Shown here piece after piece: positions 8,856 to 17,689 of a DNA stretch of 64,000 nucleotides. Each line of letters opens with the position of its first letter. The first letter of the stretch is position 1. The translations under genes and the position numbers were made by a program. A model generated the notes under the pieces. It ran no database searches. It was given only the letters and a program-made list of their open reading frames with translations, and was not told the origin of the DNA. Source of the stretch: Alkalilimnicola ehrlichii (GTDB taxonomy: Bacteria; Pseudomonadota; Gammaproteobacteria; Nitrococcales; AK92); assembly GCF_003399765.1 (NCBI RefSeq), contig NZ_NFZV01000011.1, positions 62,001 through 126,000 of the forward strand. Direction: 5' to 3'.

Positions 8856-9167
8856 ATGTCCAACCCAATCGACAACAACACGCGGCTTAACGGTACCTTG
8901 ATCAATACCGGACGCACTCAAGGTACTGGCAATACGGGCAAAAGCAACGAGCCCGTCGCCCCGGTAGAAGGCAAAAACGGGACTGCGCAAGCCGGTGTAG
9001 AGTCCGAGCGTTTGCAGATGGTACGCGATCGTATCGACAGCACCCCCGAGGTAGATATCGAGCGCGTCGAAGCCATCAAGCAGAGCATCGCCGAGGGCCG
9101 CTACCCTCTCGATCCGGAGCGGATCGCGGACAAATTCGCGGAACTCGAAGGCTTACTTAATAGTTGA
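8856..9167 (+). CDS. flgM: Anti-sigma-28 factor FlgM
   Basis: FlgM binds and inhibits FliA until it is exported through the completed hook. The 103-residue product is small and rich in polar residues, with an unstructured N-terminal half (MSNPIDNNTRLNGT ...) and the conserved C-terminal FliA-binding helices (RDRIDSTPEVDIERVEAIKQ, then IAEGRYPLDPERIADKF). An AAGGAGACGACA ribosome site precedes the ATG. flgN follows after 7 bases. Confidence 0.93.
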   Translation: MSNPIDNNTRLNGTLINTGRTQGTGNTGKSNEPVAPVEGKNGTAQAGVESERLQMVRDRIDSTPEVDIERVEAIKQSIAEGRYPLDPERIADKFAELEGLLNS

Positions 9168-9174
9168 GTCGAAC

Positions 9175-9651
9175 ATGACGGCGCACACCGATCCTCTCAC
9201 GATGCAAACCGTACTCGAACGTAGCCTAGAGACACTTGAGCACCTGCATCAACTGATGGAGCAAGAATCCAGGCGGCTGCAAGCGCGAGAAGTCACCGAC
9301 TTGGAAGAACTCCACCAGGGCAAGCTCGACGCCTTACAAGCCTTGGAAGCGTGCGAGCAGGATCGGCGTGCGCTGGTCGCCGCCGCTGGCTTTGACGATC
9401 AAAGTGCGGAGGGCATGAGAGCCTATCTACTCGCGCAGGGCGACGAACCCCTAGCAGAGCACTGGACACAACTCACCGCCAGCCTTGTAAAGCTACAAGT
9501 TATGAATGAGGTCAATGCGCGCGTCATTCACCGGACCTTGTCGCACGTACAGCGGGATCTTTCGCTGATAAGCGGCGAAATTCCCACCAATACCTACGAC
9601 CCGAAAGGGCGCCAAGCTTCCCCGCGGGGACGCACGATCACCCGCGCCTGA
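9175..9651 (+). CDS. flgN: Flagellar export chaperone FlgN
   Basis: FlgN is the cytoplasmic type III chaperone for the hook-filament junction proteins FlgK and FlgL. The 158-residue product is almost wholly helical, rich in Leu, Glu and Gln, with an N-terminal helix (LERSLETLEHLHQLMEQESR) and LQAREVTDLEELHQGKLDAL typical of FlgN. The C-terminus is a basic tail. It is placed mainly by helical pattern, size and its position directly after flgM, from which it is probably translated as part of the same message. Confidence 0.88.
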   Translation: MTAHTDPLTMQTVLERSLETLEHLHQLMEQESRRLQAREVTDLEELHQGKLDALQALEACEQDRRALVAAAGFDDQSAEGMRAYLLAQGDEPLAEHWTQLTASLVKLQVMNEVNARVIHRTLSHVQRDLSLISGEIPTNTYDPKGRQASPRGRTITRA

Positions 9652-9740
9652 ACACCGAGCGGGCCGCATCGCTGCACTCGTGTACCTTGCCGTCTCTCTC
9701 AAAAGCACTGAGCGCTATCGCTACGTGACGAAAACTCGGT

Positions 9741-9762
9741 CACCGCCATCATGTCGGCGGTG
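9741..9762. terminator. Convergent hairpin between flgN and ccmI
   Basis: CACCGCC and GGCGGTG form a perfect 7-bp stem around an 8-base loop. It lies in the convergent gap and overlaps the ccmI stop region. No T-run follows, so termination activity is uncertain. Confidence 0.35.
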
Positions 9763-10615
9763 CGCTGGCCGACAAAGCTTGGATCTGAGCTCGCAGCGGA
9801 TTATCGGGCGGCAACAAAGGCACCAATCGCGACCAGTAGTCATGGGCCTTGTCCATACTTCCAAGCTCTACCGCTACCCGACCCGCCAACCAAAGCCCTC
9901 CGGCATGCTCGGGCTCTAACTCCAATGCTCGCGCCAACAACAGACTGGCCTGATACAAATGTTGCTCGCCACCCACATGAAACAACTGCTGCGCCTGGGC
10001 AATTAACAAATCGGCACCGTCTCCCCGCAATCGCCGAACCTCCCCTAGCGCCTCTGCCGCAAGCGCATGCTTATTCAACATGATATAAGCGTTCGCCAAC
10101 AGCAGCCAACGATCGGCCCGGGTAGGGTCCTCTACTACCTCCCGCTCCATATGCGCCAAATTAGCGCGTATTTGAGCCTTTCGAGCCTCGATGTCGGGAC
10201 CTTCGTCGGCAACCCCGACTCTGGGAATGGCAGGCGTTCCAAGACGTCCCTCCACCGCCGCAACATGACCGCCGCCTAGGCCTAAATAGAGCGGAAACGC
10301 CAATAGCGGCACCATGGACGCGATGGGAATGATGCTCCAACGGTGCTTGCGGCGCTTACCGCTAACGCCACCCCTTCCTCGACACAGCTGGAGCAGCTCC
10401 TGTTCCAGCTCCGCCTGAGCACCTAGGTACTCAGGCCTGCTTAGCTCCCCCCGCCGATACTCGGCGCGCAGCTCCCGTAAGCGGCTTCGTAAGACAAGCA
10501 CGTTGGAATCGGTAGAGGTATGCCGCGGACGATCGACCAGCCATAGCGGTCTCAAGACTATGGCCATAGCCAACAAAGTCATCGACAAAATAAGCAGCCA
10601 GAAAACAGTCGTCAC
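9749..10615 (-). CDS. ccmI: CcmI-like cytochrome c biogenesis protein with TPR repeats
   Basis: CcmI is a membrane-anchored apocytochrome c chaperone of the Ccm heme-ligation complex. The 288-residue product has an N-terminal transmembrane helix (FWLLILSMTLLAMAIVL), a cytoplasmic RSRLRELRAEYRRGELSRPEY segment typical of CcmI, a second transmembrane helix near residues 95-115, and a C-terminal TPR region (RADRWLLLANAYIMLNKHAL ... HAGGLWLAGRVAVELGSMDK). The start is GTG with AAGGAAAAGG upstream. It follows the CcmF-like gene after 160 bases. The ccmG and ccmH genes normally found between ccmF and ccmI are absent, so this pair is not a standard ccm operon. Confidence 0.8.
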   Translation of the reverse strand: MTTVFWLLILSMTLLAMAIVLRPLWLVDRPRHTSTDSNVLVLRSRLRELRAEYRRGELSRPEYLGAQAELEQELLQLCRGRGGVSGKRRKHRWSIIPIASMVPLLAFPLYLGLGGGHVAAVEGRLGTPAIPRVGVADEGPDIEARKAQIRANLAHMEREVVEDPTRADRWLLLANAYIMLNKHALAAEALGEVRRLRGDGADLLIAQAQQLFHVGGEQHLYQASLLLARALELEPEHAGGLWLAGRVAVELGSMDKAHDYWSRLVPLLPPDNPLRAQIQALSASAPPT

Positions 10616-10775
10616 GACTCACCTTTTCCTTAAGGAGTCTTCCTTTGTTCTTTATAGTCAAAAAGCATCCTGCTTACTTAGTAAAGGTAGCAGCAATGAG
10701 ACGCGCCACAGAAATACGCAAACGTCCAAGAAAAGGCGCGCGGAACAATACCACATCCTCGTGGAAGAGCGTTAT

Positions 10776-12728
10776 CTAACGAGCGACTACCGCCCTGGCG
10801 GCAGCGGCATGGCGGGCCAGCCTCTGATAGCGGCGGTCGCTGGCGGCCAATAAGCCTCCTAAAACCATAAGCAAACATCCCGTCCAGCCTAAATAAGTAA
10901 AAGGCTTGTATTGGATTTGCAGCTGCCAAGTTGTCTCCACCGGCGATTCCTCTAATCGAACAAACAGCTTCCTAAACGCCCCTACCCGCTGAACAAGCTC
11001 GAAGCGAATCGCTTGCTCGCCGCGATCAACGCGATGCTCGGGGTTAAGCTCCGCCAAGAAAACGCCAGCGCGACTAACACGGACAATGCCTTGACTCTCA
11101 ACGTAGCCTTCCCCGCTGCCGGAAGGCACGTCATCGACATAAAACACATACCCCTGCACCTCAATGCTATCGCCCGAAATTACGCTGAACGTGCGCTCGC
11201 TACCGAAGCTGCTCGCCAGCGTTACGGCCAGTGCAAACTGCGCCAACCCCAGATGTGCGAGCGCCATACCCCATATAGCCCGCGGCAACCTTGCTAATGC
11301 CGGCAGGCGCCGGTCATTCTGCCGCACGCCATCCCACAGCCGCCAACCCGCACTTAACATTACCCATAGCGCCACCCCCACTCCCAGGCTCGCCAAGAAA
11401 GAGACACCACTGACGAAATGCATAGACACCATCGCACCAAGCAAGGACACCGACACGCCGATAGATAGTATCCGGACAAGCCGTCGGGCATCGTCGCCCT
11501 TCCAGCGCAACAGCGGACCGGCCCCTGCCAAAGCAAGCACCGCCAGCGCCAAAAACGCCCAAAGAAGCTTAAGGTAATGCATTACCGTCGCGGCAGGCCG
11601 AGCATCGAACACACCCAGCAAGACGAAATACGACAGGCTCGATAAAAGAACTGCCATCCCGGCAGCGAGTACCACATTGTTGAGCAGCAGCGCGGACTCA
11701 CGAGAGATAGGGACAAGACCGCGCTTCCATCCGCCCCCAGGCGCACGCCGAAAATAGAGCAACAAAGCACTACCTACGACAGCGACAAAAAGCCCCCACA
11801 GGAAAACAGTCGACATTCTATCCGTCGCATACGCATCTCCCCCGGCGCTCGATAAAAGTACCGCCAGTAAACAGAAGGCAAAGGTAAGCACGGCCAGCAA
11901 AACCGTCCATCGACGAAATACACCTCGCTTTTCCGTTGCAGCAAGCGCATGCATAAGGGCGGTAGCCGCAAGCCAAGGTAAGAGAAATGCCTGCTCGACC
12001 GAAACCGGAAACCAGGCACCTTCCCACCCCGGCACCGGATACGCCCATAAACTATTCAGCGCCACCCCGCCAGTAAGAAGAGACCAGGTAACCGCGGTCC
12101 AAGGTCGCGACCAGTGTGCCCAAGTAGCGTCCAGGTCGCCCCCGATAAGTGCCGCTATCGCGAAACTAAACACCACCGCAAACCCCACAGCACCTATTAG
12201 CAATAGGGGCGTTTGAAGAGCGAACCCCAGACCCTGCGGAAGCGGATCGAGAGCAAGCCCCTCGACCGGAGCCGGCAAAAGACGCTCGAAAGGGTTCGAG
12301 ACAAACAGAACAAAAAGCAAAAAACCGACGCCAAGCAACCCCATCACTCCAAGCACGCGAGCCGCAAAGCGTTCCGGCAAACTGTTAGAGCGGTAACTTA
12401 AAGCTTCGCCCCAAACCGATAGCATCAACACCCATAACAGCCACCCTCCCTCGGGGCCTTTCCACATAGCAACCAGCTTATAAAACGCAGGCAGCTCCGC
12501 ATTCGTATGGTGAGCAACGTAGGCAAGCGAGAAGTCGTCCGTTAGAAAACCGTATGTTAGGGCCAAATAGGCAATGCAAAGAAAAATACACTGACCCCGT
12601 GCCACCGGTTGCGCAACAGCCATCCAGTCCAGGCGGCCGTAATGCGCCCCCGCTAAAGGCACAACTCCTTGCACGATAGCCAACACTAGCGCAAGAATCA
12701 GCGCGAAATGCCCGAGCTCGGGAATCAT
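10776..12728 (-). CDS. ccmF: CcmF/NrfE-like heme lyase subunit with altered heme motifs
   Basis: CcmF is the multi-pass protein that ligates heme to apocytochrome c. The 650-residue product has the family length and start (MIPELGHFALILALVLAIVQ), about 14-15 hydrophobic segments, the QLPxxYK-type segment (ELPAFYKLVAMWKGPEGGWL) and the PWLAATALMHALAATEKRG block. However, the WWD heme-handling motif, normally WGGWWFWDPVENA, reads WEGAWFPVSVEQA, and the usual H-E-G of the early loop reads P-E-G. The rest of the fold is well kept, so it is a diverged paralogue rather than debris. It pairs only with the CcmI-like gene. The true function may differ from standard heme lyase activity. Confidence 0.78.
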   Translation of the reverse strand: MIPELGHFALILALVLAIVQGVVPLAGAHYGRLDWMAVAQPVARGQCIFLCIAYLALTYGFLTDDFSLAYVAHHTNAELPAFYKLVAMWKGPEGGWLLWVLMLSVWGEALSYRSNSLPERFAARVLGVMGLLGVGFLLFVLFVSNPFERLLPAPVEGLALDPLPQGLGFALQTPLLLIGAVGFAVVFSFAIAALIGGDLDATWAHWSRPWTAVTWSLLTGGVALNSLWAYPVPGWEGAWFPVSVEQAFLLPWLAATALMHALAATEKRGVFRRWTVLLAVLTFAFCLLAVLLSSAGGDAYATDRMSTVFLWGLFVAVVGSALLLYFRRAPGGGWKRGLVPISRESALLLNNVVLAAGMAVLLSSLSYFVLLGVFDARPAATVMHYLKLLWAFLALAVLALAGAGPLLRWKGDDARRLVRILSIGVSVSLLGAMVSMHFVSGVSFLASLGVGVALWVMLSAGWRLWDGVRQNDRRLPALARLPRAIWGMALAHLGLAQFALAVTLASSFGSERTFSVISGDSIEVQGYVFYVDDVPSGSGEGYVESQGIVRVSRAGVFLAELNPEHRVDRGEQAIRFELVQRVGAFRKLFVRLEESPVETTWQLQIQYKPFTYLGWTGCLLMVLGGLLAASDRRYQRLARHAAAARAVVAR

Positions 12729-12820
12729 GCAAACCTCTTCTTATGATTCTGTGGGTAGGGATCTATCAGGCTACCGAAGCCTGATAGTGCGGCACATTAC
12801 TGTGCCGGGGCACCGCGAGC

Positions 12821-12847
12821 CGAAAAGCCCATGAATGGGCTTTTTCG
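12821..12847. terminator. Rho-independent terminator, bidirectional
   Basis: CGAAAAGCCCAT and ATGGGCTTTTTCG form a strong hairpin whose stem ends in an A-run and T-run, so it can work on both strands. Confidence 0.7.
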
Positions 12848-13136
12848 GAAACCTGCTAGATCGGCAACAAAACGGCAAGCGGCCGAGCAAAACCATGACG
12901 ACTACCCGCAGCTTCAAGCACCCGCTGCCGCCGTTGTTTCTACAACCGGTCGCACTCGCCGAAATAAGACGCATTTCCGTATTTGTTCTGCGGCACTTCC
13001 CTAATGTGGCGAAAGTATAAACACAATATTGCGATGCGCCATATTTTTAGCGTTCGGCGGCTTACTCCTCGCCGGGCAGACACATTAACAAGGGCAGCGT
13101 TTCACCGCCAAACGCTACCCGGCACACTTTTGCTAA

Positions 13137-13197
13137 GAAAAATAAAAGAACGGCTACAGGCACCCGCCGCCGTCAAGCGACTTTGCCGATAGCCGTT
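13137..13197 (-). terminator. Probable terminator of the MCP gene
   Basis: An 8-bp stem (AACGGCTA/TAGCCGTT, 13149-13156 with 13190-13197) is followed on the minus strand by the T-rich tract CTTTTATTTTTC. It lies 47 bases past the MCP stop codon. The loop is long (33 bases). Confidence 0.5.
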
Positions 13198-13243
13198 GCG
13201 CGTATTCCTTACCGTTAGTTCGCCGAACAAGTAGTAAGGGACG

Positions 13244-15184
13244 CTAGGTCTTAAACCTTTGCATCAACATCCGTAACTGTTCCGCCGACTTCGCCAGCTC
13301 CTCGCTTGCTTTCGAGGTTTGCACGACGCTTTGCGCATTCTGCTCGGACACTTCGCTGATTACATGCAAATTTCCGTTGATTTCGTTGGCGGCCGCCGTC
13401 TGTTCTTCGGTAGCGCTAGCTACCTGCTGCGCCATATCGTTAATCCGACGAACCACCTCGGTAATACGGTCCAGCGACTCCCCGGCCTTTGTCACCTGGC
13501 TGACGCTATCTCGTGCTCGCATTTGACTGCTATCCATGACCGAGGAAGCTTGACCAGCCCGCTGTTGAAGCGACTCAATCATCGCCTGAATCTCCGTGGT
13601 CGATTCTTGCGTGCGATTAGCCAAGTTACGCACCTCGTCGGCAACCACCGCAAAACCACGCCCGTTCTCGCCGGCCCGTGCCGCCTCGATCGCGGCATTC
13701 AAAGCTAATAGATTGGTCTGCTCGGCTACCGCCCGGATGACTTCCAAAACCTCTCCAATGTTGTCGCTGTCGGTCTTCAGCGCTGCGATCACCGCAACCG
13801 CATTGGCCACCTCCTCCGCCAGACCATTGATAACGCCCATTGTCGTCGTCACGACCTCACGGCCGTCATGAGCCTGATCGCCCGCTTCTCGCGCACTGTC
13901 GGCTGTCAGTTGGATATTGCGCGCGACTTCTTCCGTGGTTGCGGTCATCTCGTTCATGGCCGTTGCCGCATCGTTGACTTGCGAGCTTTGTCGCCGCACG
14001 CCCTCGTCGGTTTGCTCGTTGATCTGAGTTAACTCCGTTGCCGCCGACGCCACCGACTCTGCATTCCGGTTAAGATCCGAGATAATCGAACGCAGGTTCT
14101 TCTGCATTGACGCAATGGCAGCCAAAAGGCTCTTATCGTCCCCCGCCTTTAGCTTAACGGCGACGGTAAGGTCCCCTTTGGCGACATATCGAACGATATC
14201 CGCCGCATAAGCCGGGTCGCCACCCAAAGTGCGAACGATAGACCGAACCACAGCTAAGCTCGCGATAACCGCGACTGCAACAATCGCACCCGCGAGCATG
14301 ACAATCGTCCAGAACACCGTCCGCAGCTGCGCCATCGCTTCCGCCGCGTCGACTTCCAGCACAAGCCCCCAACCAAGCAATGGGATATTGGTATAACTTC
14401 CTACCACCGGGGTGCCCGCCGCGTTGACATAGCGACCGACTCCGCTCCGTCCTGCCGCAATAGCGTGGGCAGCCTCGGTATCGAGGGCCCGGTTGAGATC
14501 GCGAATCGAGGCCGCCGGCGTCACCGCTTTGCGATCCTGCGCCACCAGATAAATCTCGGCCGCTATCCCGACATCCAACTCATTGATACGCTCCACGATC
14601 CGGTCGATATCCACCGCACCGCGCATAACCGCAACGACCTTTCCATCCTGACGGATAGGAATCGCGACATTACTGATTCGCGAACCCGTCGCCCGAGAAA
14701 CCAGCGGCTGAGAGAAAACATCTTCGCCCGAGATGGCTCTTTTGAACCAAGCCCTATCGTGCACATCAAACTGGTACGCCTCGCTAGCGCTCAGTACGCG
14801 CGTACCTCGCGAACTGTGAGCAACCCCGACGAGACCTCTACCCTCGGGGCTTACGACATAGATGGTGTCGTAATAGCCCTGACTCGCTGCAATTCGCTCT
14901 AGCAGATGATTTAGAGCCTCGGCATCCAAGTTGCGAGCTGGATCCAACTCAGCCAAATAACGCATTTCATCCTGCCTGGCCATTAGCCAGTCCATGAAGG
15001 CTTGAGCGTTCATCTCGCCCGTACCGCGCAGTTGGCCCAATGCGACTTCAGTGTATGAATTTCGATATTGCTGATAAACGAGCGTAGTTACCAACACAAT
15101 GGCAACCAGCACAAGAGAGACGATCATGGCTGTTAATTGCCCGGCAAAACCGAGGCGGGCATAGAGGCGCTGCACAGCAGTCAT
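13244..15184 (-). CDS. Methyl-accepting chemotaxis protein with periplasmic Cache sensor
   Basis: This is a chemoreceptor that signals through CheA/CheW. The 646-residue protein has an N-terminal transmembrane helix ([20 protein letters not shown]), a periplasmic double-Cache domain (about residues 40-280; [39 protein letters not shown]), a second transmembrane helix near 285-315, a HAMP segment ([19 protein letters not shown]) and a signalling domain with the hairpin tip [20 protein letters not shown] and [15 protein letters not shown]. The Cache class commonly senses small organic ligands; the ligand here is unknown. It stands alone behind a sigma-28 type promoter, so it probably belongs to the flagellar regulon. 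Confidence 0.92.
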   Translation of the reverse strand: MTAVQRLYARLGFAGQLTAMIVSLVLVAIVLVTTLVYQQYRNSYTEVALGQLRGTGEMNAQAFMDWLMARQDEMRYLAELDPARNLDAEALNHLLERIAASQGYYDTIYVVSPEGRGLVGVAHSSRGTRVLSASEAYQFDVHDRAWFKRAISGEDVFSQPLVSRATGSRISNVAIPIRQDGKVVAVMRGAVDIDRIVERINELDVGIAAEIYLVAQDRKAVTPAASIRDLNRALDTEAAHAIAAGRSGVGRYVNAAGTPVVGSYTNIPLLGWGLVLEVDAAEAMAQLRTVFWTIVMLAGAIVAVAVIASLAVVRSIVRTLGGDPAYAADIVRYVAKGDLTVAVKLKAGDDKSLLAAIASMQKNLRSIISDLNRNAESVASAATELTQINEQTDEGVRRQSSQVNDAATAMNEMTATTEEVARNIQLTADSAREAGDQAHDGREVVTTTMGVINGLAEEVANAVAVIAALKTDSDNIGEVLEVIRAVAEQTNLLALNAAIEAARAGENGRGFAVVADEVRNLANRTQESTTEIQAMIESLQQRAGQASSVMDSSQMRARDSVSQVTKAGESLDRITEVVRRINDMAQQVASATEEQTAAANEINGNLHVISEVSEQNAQSVVQTSKASEELAKSAEQLRMLMQRFKT

Positions 15185-15280
15185 AAAGTTTGCAGGCTCC
15201 CTTATCGATTAGGGTATCCAGTGTCGGCCCCTCCCTTACCGACAGGAGCGACCGGCGCACTTATTTTTATTCTTCCCCAT

Positions 15281-15306
15281 TTATCGGCCGGAACCGGACT
15301 CGTTTA
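15281..15306 (-). promoter_or_regulatory. Sigma-28 (FliA) promoter of the MCP gene
   Basis: The minus strand carries a perfect GCCGATAA -10 element. A TAAA core lies 14 bases upstream (consensus 15), and the rest of the -35 element is weak. It would start transcription near 15272, about 88 bases before the ATG. Confidence 0.6.
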
Positions 15307-15353
15307 ACCCCACAAGCGTGAAACACTCCCCAAAAAACCAAAAAAAGAAAAGC

Positions 15354-15377
15354 TATTAATTAGCATGCTAATTAATA
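15354..15377. repeat. 24-bp perfect palindrome upstream of the MCP gene
   Basis: The half-site TATTAATTAGCA is followed immediately by its exact reverse complement, giving a 24-base palindrome with no spacer. It lies in a markedly AT-rich stretch (about 15330-15420) between the MCP promoter and the tRNA-Ala terminator. It could be a dimeric operator; I do not recognise the binding protein. No gene is seen between 15307 and 15568. Confidence 0.75.
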
Positions 15378-15568
15378 AATAACTAACAAAAAGCCAGTTA
15401 ATAAATATATAGCCAGGATTTTCTAGACAGATGACCGGCTAGCGGTTTCCATAGGCACAGCAATCCCGCCGGCGCCGAAATCGCGAAACAGACGGCACTG
15501 TTTTCGGAATCGTTCTAGAAAATAAAATGGGATGTATGTCGGAGGGAGAGGCGGGCGCTACCCGCCAT

Positions 15569-15603
15569 TAAAAAAGGCCGAGTCGTGACTCGGCCTTTTT
15601 AAT
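15569..15603. terminator. Rho-independent terminator downstream of tRNA-Ala
   Basis: A 14-bp perfect stem (AAAAAGGCCGAGTC with GACTCGGCCTTTTT) ends in A- and T-runs on either side. It begins 2 bases after the tRNA-Ala 3' end on the minus strand and would end a gltX-tRNA transcript. Confidence 0.88.
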
Positions 15604-15604
15604 T

Positions 15605-15680
15605 TGGTGGAGCCAGGCGGGATCGAACCGCCGACCTCCTGCATGCCATGCAGGCGCTCTCCCAGCTGAGCTATGGCCCC
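15605..15680 (-). tRNA. tRNA-Ala (anticodon GGC)
   Basis: The minus strand folds as a 76-base cloverleaf starting GGGGCCATAGCTCAG. It has D-loop GCTGGGAGAGC, anticodon stem CCTGC/GCAGG with loop ATGGCAT (anticodon GGC), T-arm with GGTTCGATCC, and an encoded ACCA end. It lies 44 bases after the gltX stop and is probably cotranscribed with it. Confidence 0.97.
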
Positions 15681-15724
15681 GATGTCTCAGGAGCTGCGTA
15701 TGGTACGCAGCTCCTCGACGTTCG

Positions 15725-17134
15725 TCAAGCCTCTTCGGCATCGATATACGCGATCGCCGCGTCAATGCGCGCTAAGGTCGCTTCACGACCCAGCAACGCC
15801 AACGTCACATCGATCGGCGGCGATACCGGACCACCCGCAACCGCTACCCGCAAAGGCTGCGCAACCTTACCCAGCTTCAGATCCAGCACCTCGGCGACGC
15901 CTTGCACGGCAGCGTGTAACTGCTCGCCTTCCCAGGCCTCGCACGCGTCGAGTACGCGCTTTAGCTCTTCGAGCACCGGCCGCGCCTCGGCCTTCAGATT
16001 CTTCTTAGCGGCCTTTTCGTCGTAGCTCTCCGGCGTACGGTAGAAAAACACACTGTTTTGCGCCATTTCCACCAAAGTCTTCGCACGTTCGGCCTGAGCC
16101 TCTGCCACCTTCTCAAGCGCCGGCCCCTGACTCGGATCGATGCCGAGCTCTCCCATATGCCAGCTCAAATAGCGAGCGACATGCGCCGGCGCCAGCGTCT
16201 TCGTGTAATGCTGATTCAGCCACGTCAGCTTGGAAGGGTTAAGACTGGAGGCAGCACCGTTAATATCGGCAATATCGAACAGGCCGATCATCTCATCCAA
16301 CGAAAAGATTTCCTGATCGCCGTGGGACCAACCCAAGCGTACCAAATAGTTCAACACCGCCTCTGGCAAAAACCCCTTATCGCGGTATTCCATAACGCTG
16401 GCCGCACCCGTGCGCTTAGACAGTTTCTTGCCGTTCTCGTCGAGAATCATCGGCACATGGGCATAAACCGGCGGCGTAGCACCAAGCGCTTTAAGAATGT
16501 TCATCTGACGCGGGGTATTGTTAAGGTGATCGTCGCCACGTACGACATGGGTAATTTCCATGTCCATATCGTCGACCACAACCGTAAAGTTGTAGGTGGG
16601 ACTACCGTCGGCTCGCGCGATGATCAAATCATCCAGCTCGCTATTGCGGAAAACGACCGCTCCCTTGACCTTATCGTTGACGACTACCTCGCCTTCCGTC
16701 GGGTTGCGGAAGCGAACGACCGCCTGCTCGCCGGGCGCCGGCGTCTTATTCAGATTACGGCAACAAGCGTCGTACCGCGGTTTTTCTTTCCGCGCCATCT
16801 GCTCTTCCCGCAGCTTCTCCAAGCGCTCCTTAGAGCAGAAGCAATAATACGCCTTACCTTCGTCCAACAGCTGCTGGATGACTTCTTTATAACGGTCGAA
16901 ACGCTTGGTCTGATAAAACGGCCCTTCGTCGTACTCCAAACCGAGCCACCCCATCCCTTCAAGAATGGCGTTGACCGCCTCCGGCGTGGAACGCTCAAGG
17001 TCAGTATCCTCGATACGAAGCACGAAACTACCGCCGTGCTTACGCGCATACAGCCATGAGAACAACGCGGTACGCGCACCACCGATATGTAAATAGCCAG
17101 TAGGGCTGGGAGCAAAACGGGTTTTGACCTTCAT
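15725..17134 (-). CDS. gltX: Glutamyl-tRNA synthetase
   Basis: GltX charges tRNA-Glu with glutamate (class I synthetase). The 469-residue product has the HIGH motif in [20 protein letters not shown], the KMSKS-type loop in [12 protein letters not shown], and a Cys-rich zinc-type insertion (YCFCSKERL ... YDACC). Length is normal for the bacterial enzyme. It is followed by tRNA-Ala and a terminator. A tRNA-Val starts divergently about 130 bases upstream. tRNA genes beside gltX are common in gammaproteobacteria. Confidence 0.97.
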   Translation of the reverse strand: MKVKTRFAPSPTGYLHIGGARTALFSWLYARKHGGSFVLRIEDTDLERSTPEAVNAILEGMGWLGLEYDEGPFYQTKRFDRYKEVIQQLLDEGKAYYCFCSKERLEKLREEQMARKEKPRYDACCRNLNKTPAPGEQAVVRFRNPTEGEVVVNDKVKGAVVFRNSELDDLIIARADGSPTYNFTVVVDDMDMEITHVVRGDDHLNNTPRQMNILKALGATPPVYAHVPMILDENGKKLSKRTGAASVMEYRDKGFLPEAVLNYLVRLGWSHGDQEIFSLDEMIGLFDIADINGAASSLNPSKLTWLNQHYTKTLAPAHVARYLSWHMGELGIDPSQGPALEKVAEAQAERAKTLVEMAQNSVFFYRTPESYDEKAAKKNLKAEARPVLEELKRVLDACEAWEGEQLHAAVQGVAEVLDLKLGKVAQPLRVAVAGGPVSPPIDVTLALLGREATLARIDAAIAYIDAEEA

Positions 17135-17222
17135 CGCCTGTCCGGTGCTGTTGAATGAGGTGAGTATGTTACCAAAGTCCGTGGCTGCACAAAAAAGGCG
17201 CTAAACACTATTTGGCCAGCAA

Positions 17223-17251
17223 TTGACAAGCACGAATAGGCTCCCTAGAAT
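17223..17251 (+). promoter_or_regulatory. Sigma-70 promoter of tRNA-Val
   Basis: TTGACA, 17 bases, then TAGAAT: a consensus -35 and a one-mismatch -10. A GC-rich discriminator (CCCCGC) follows, as is usual for stringently controlled tRNA genes. The mature tRNA begins 12 bases downstream. Confidence 0.85.
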
Positions 17252-17263
17252 TCCCCGCTCTTC

Positions 17264-17338
17264 GGGCGCGTAGCTCAGCGGGAGAGCACTGCCTTCACAC
17301 GGCAGGGGTCGCTGGTTCAATCCCAGCCGCGCCCACCA
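17264..17338 (+). tRNA. tRNA-Val (anticodon CAC)
   Basis: A 75-base cloverleaf begins GGGCGCGTAGCTCAG, with anticodon stem CTGCC/GGCAG and loop TTCACAC (anticodon CAC, reads GTG), T-arm GGTTCAATCC and encoded CCA end. A strong promoter precedes it and a terminator follows. Confidence 0.96.
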
Positions 17339-17350
17339 GAAAACTTATAA

Positions 17351-17388
17351 AAGCAGCGACTTACGAAATTATCGGGGTCGCTGTTTTT
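17351..17388 (+). terminator. Rho-independent terminator after tRNA-Val
   Basis: CAGCGAC and GTCGCTG form the core of a 10-bp stem (one G-T pair) followed by TTTTT, 13 bases after the tRNA. Confidence 0.8.
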
Positions 17389-17689
17389 GTTTCTGGCCGC
17401 AGTCCCCTACCCCATGCACAGCCTCCAGTGACACGAACGACGCAGGATACTCCGCTAGCGGCAGCTTGACACCGGCACTACAAGCGGTTGACACCGAGAA
17501 ACAAAAGAATGCAAAAGAAGCTATCGGGAGCTTGGCCATAGGGTGCCGCGCGATTCTTATTACAGCGCCTGTAGAAAATCCTTCATCAGGCGCTTATCGT
17601 CTGGACTATGCGCTTTTTCCTGCGCGGAAGCGCCCGACAAGGGAGTCGCCGCCTTGTCTATCCGCCTTCGGTAGCTACTTAAGTCAGCG
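17389..17689. other. Intergenic region without recognised gene
   Basis: A 75-codon open frame exists at 17466-17693 on the plus strand, but it has no ribosome site, matches no family I know and runs into the next gene. I see no RNA gene or repeat here. The region probably carries the promoter of the downstream hydrolase gene. Confidence 0.4.

Larger units (their letters stand above)
12729..13243. other. Gene-poor region between ccmF and the MCP gene
   Basis: No convincing protein gene is visible in these 515 bases. The region holds a strong bidirectional terminator (12821-12847) close to the ccmF start, a short inverted repeat at 13093-13119 (AGCGTTT and AAACGCT), and the likely MCP terminator. 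The terminator near ccmF has no obvious upstream gene to serve, so a small RNA read leftwards from about 13000 is possible but not shown. Confidence 0.5.
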
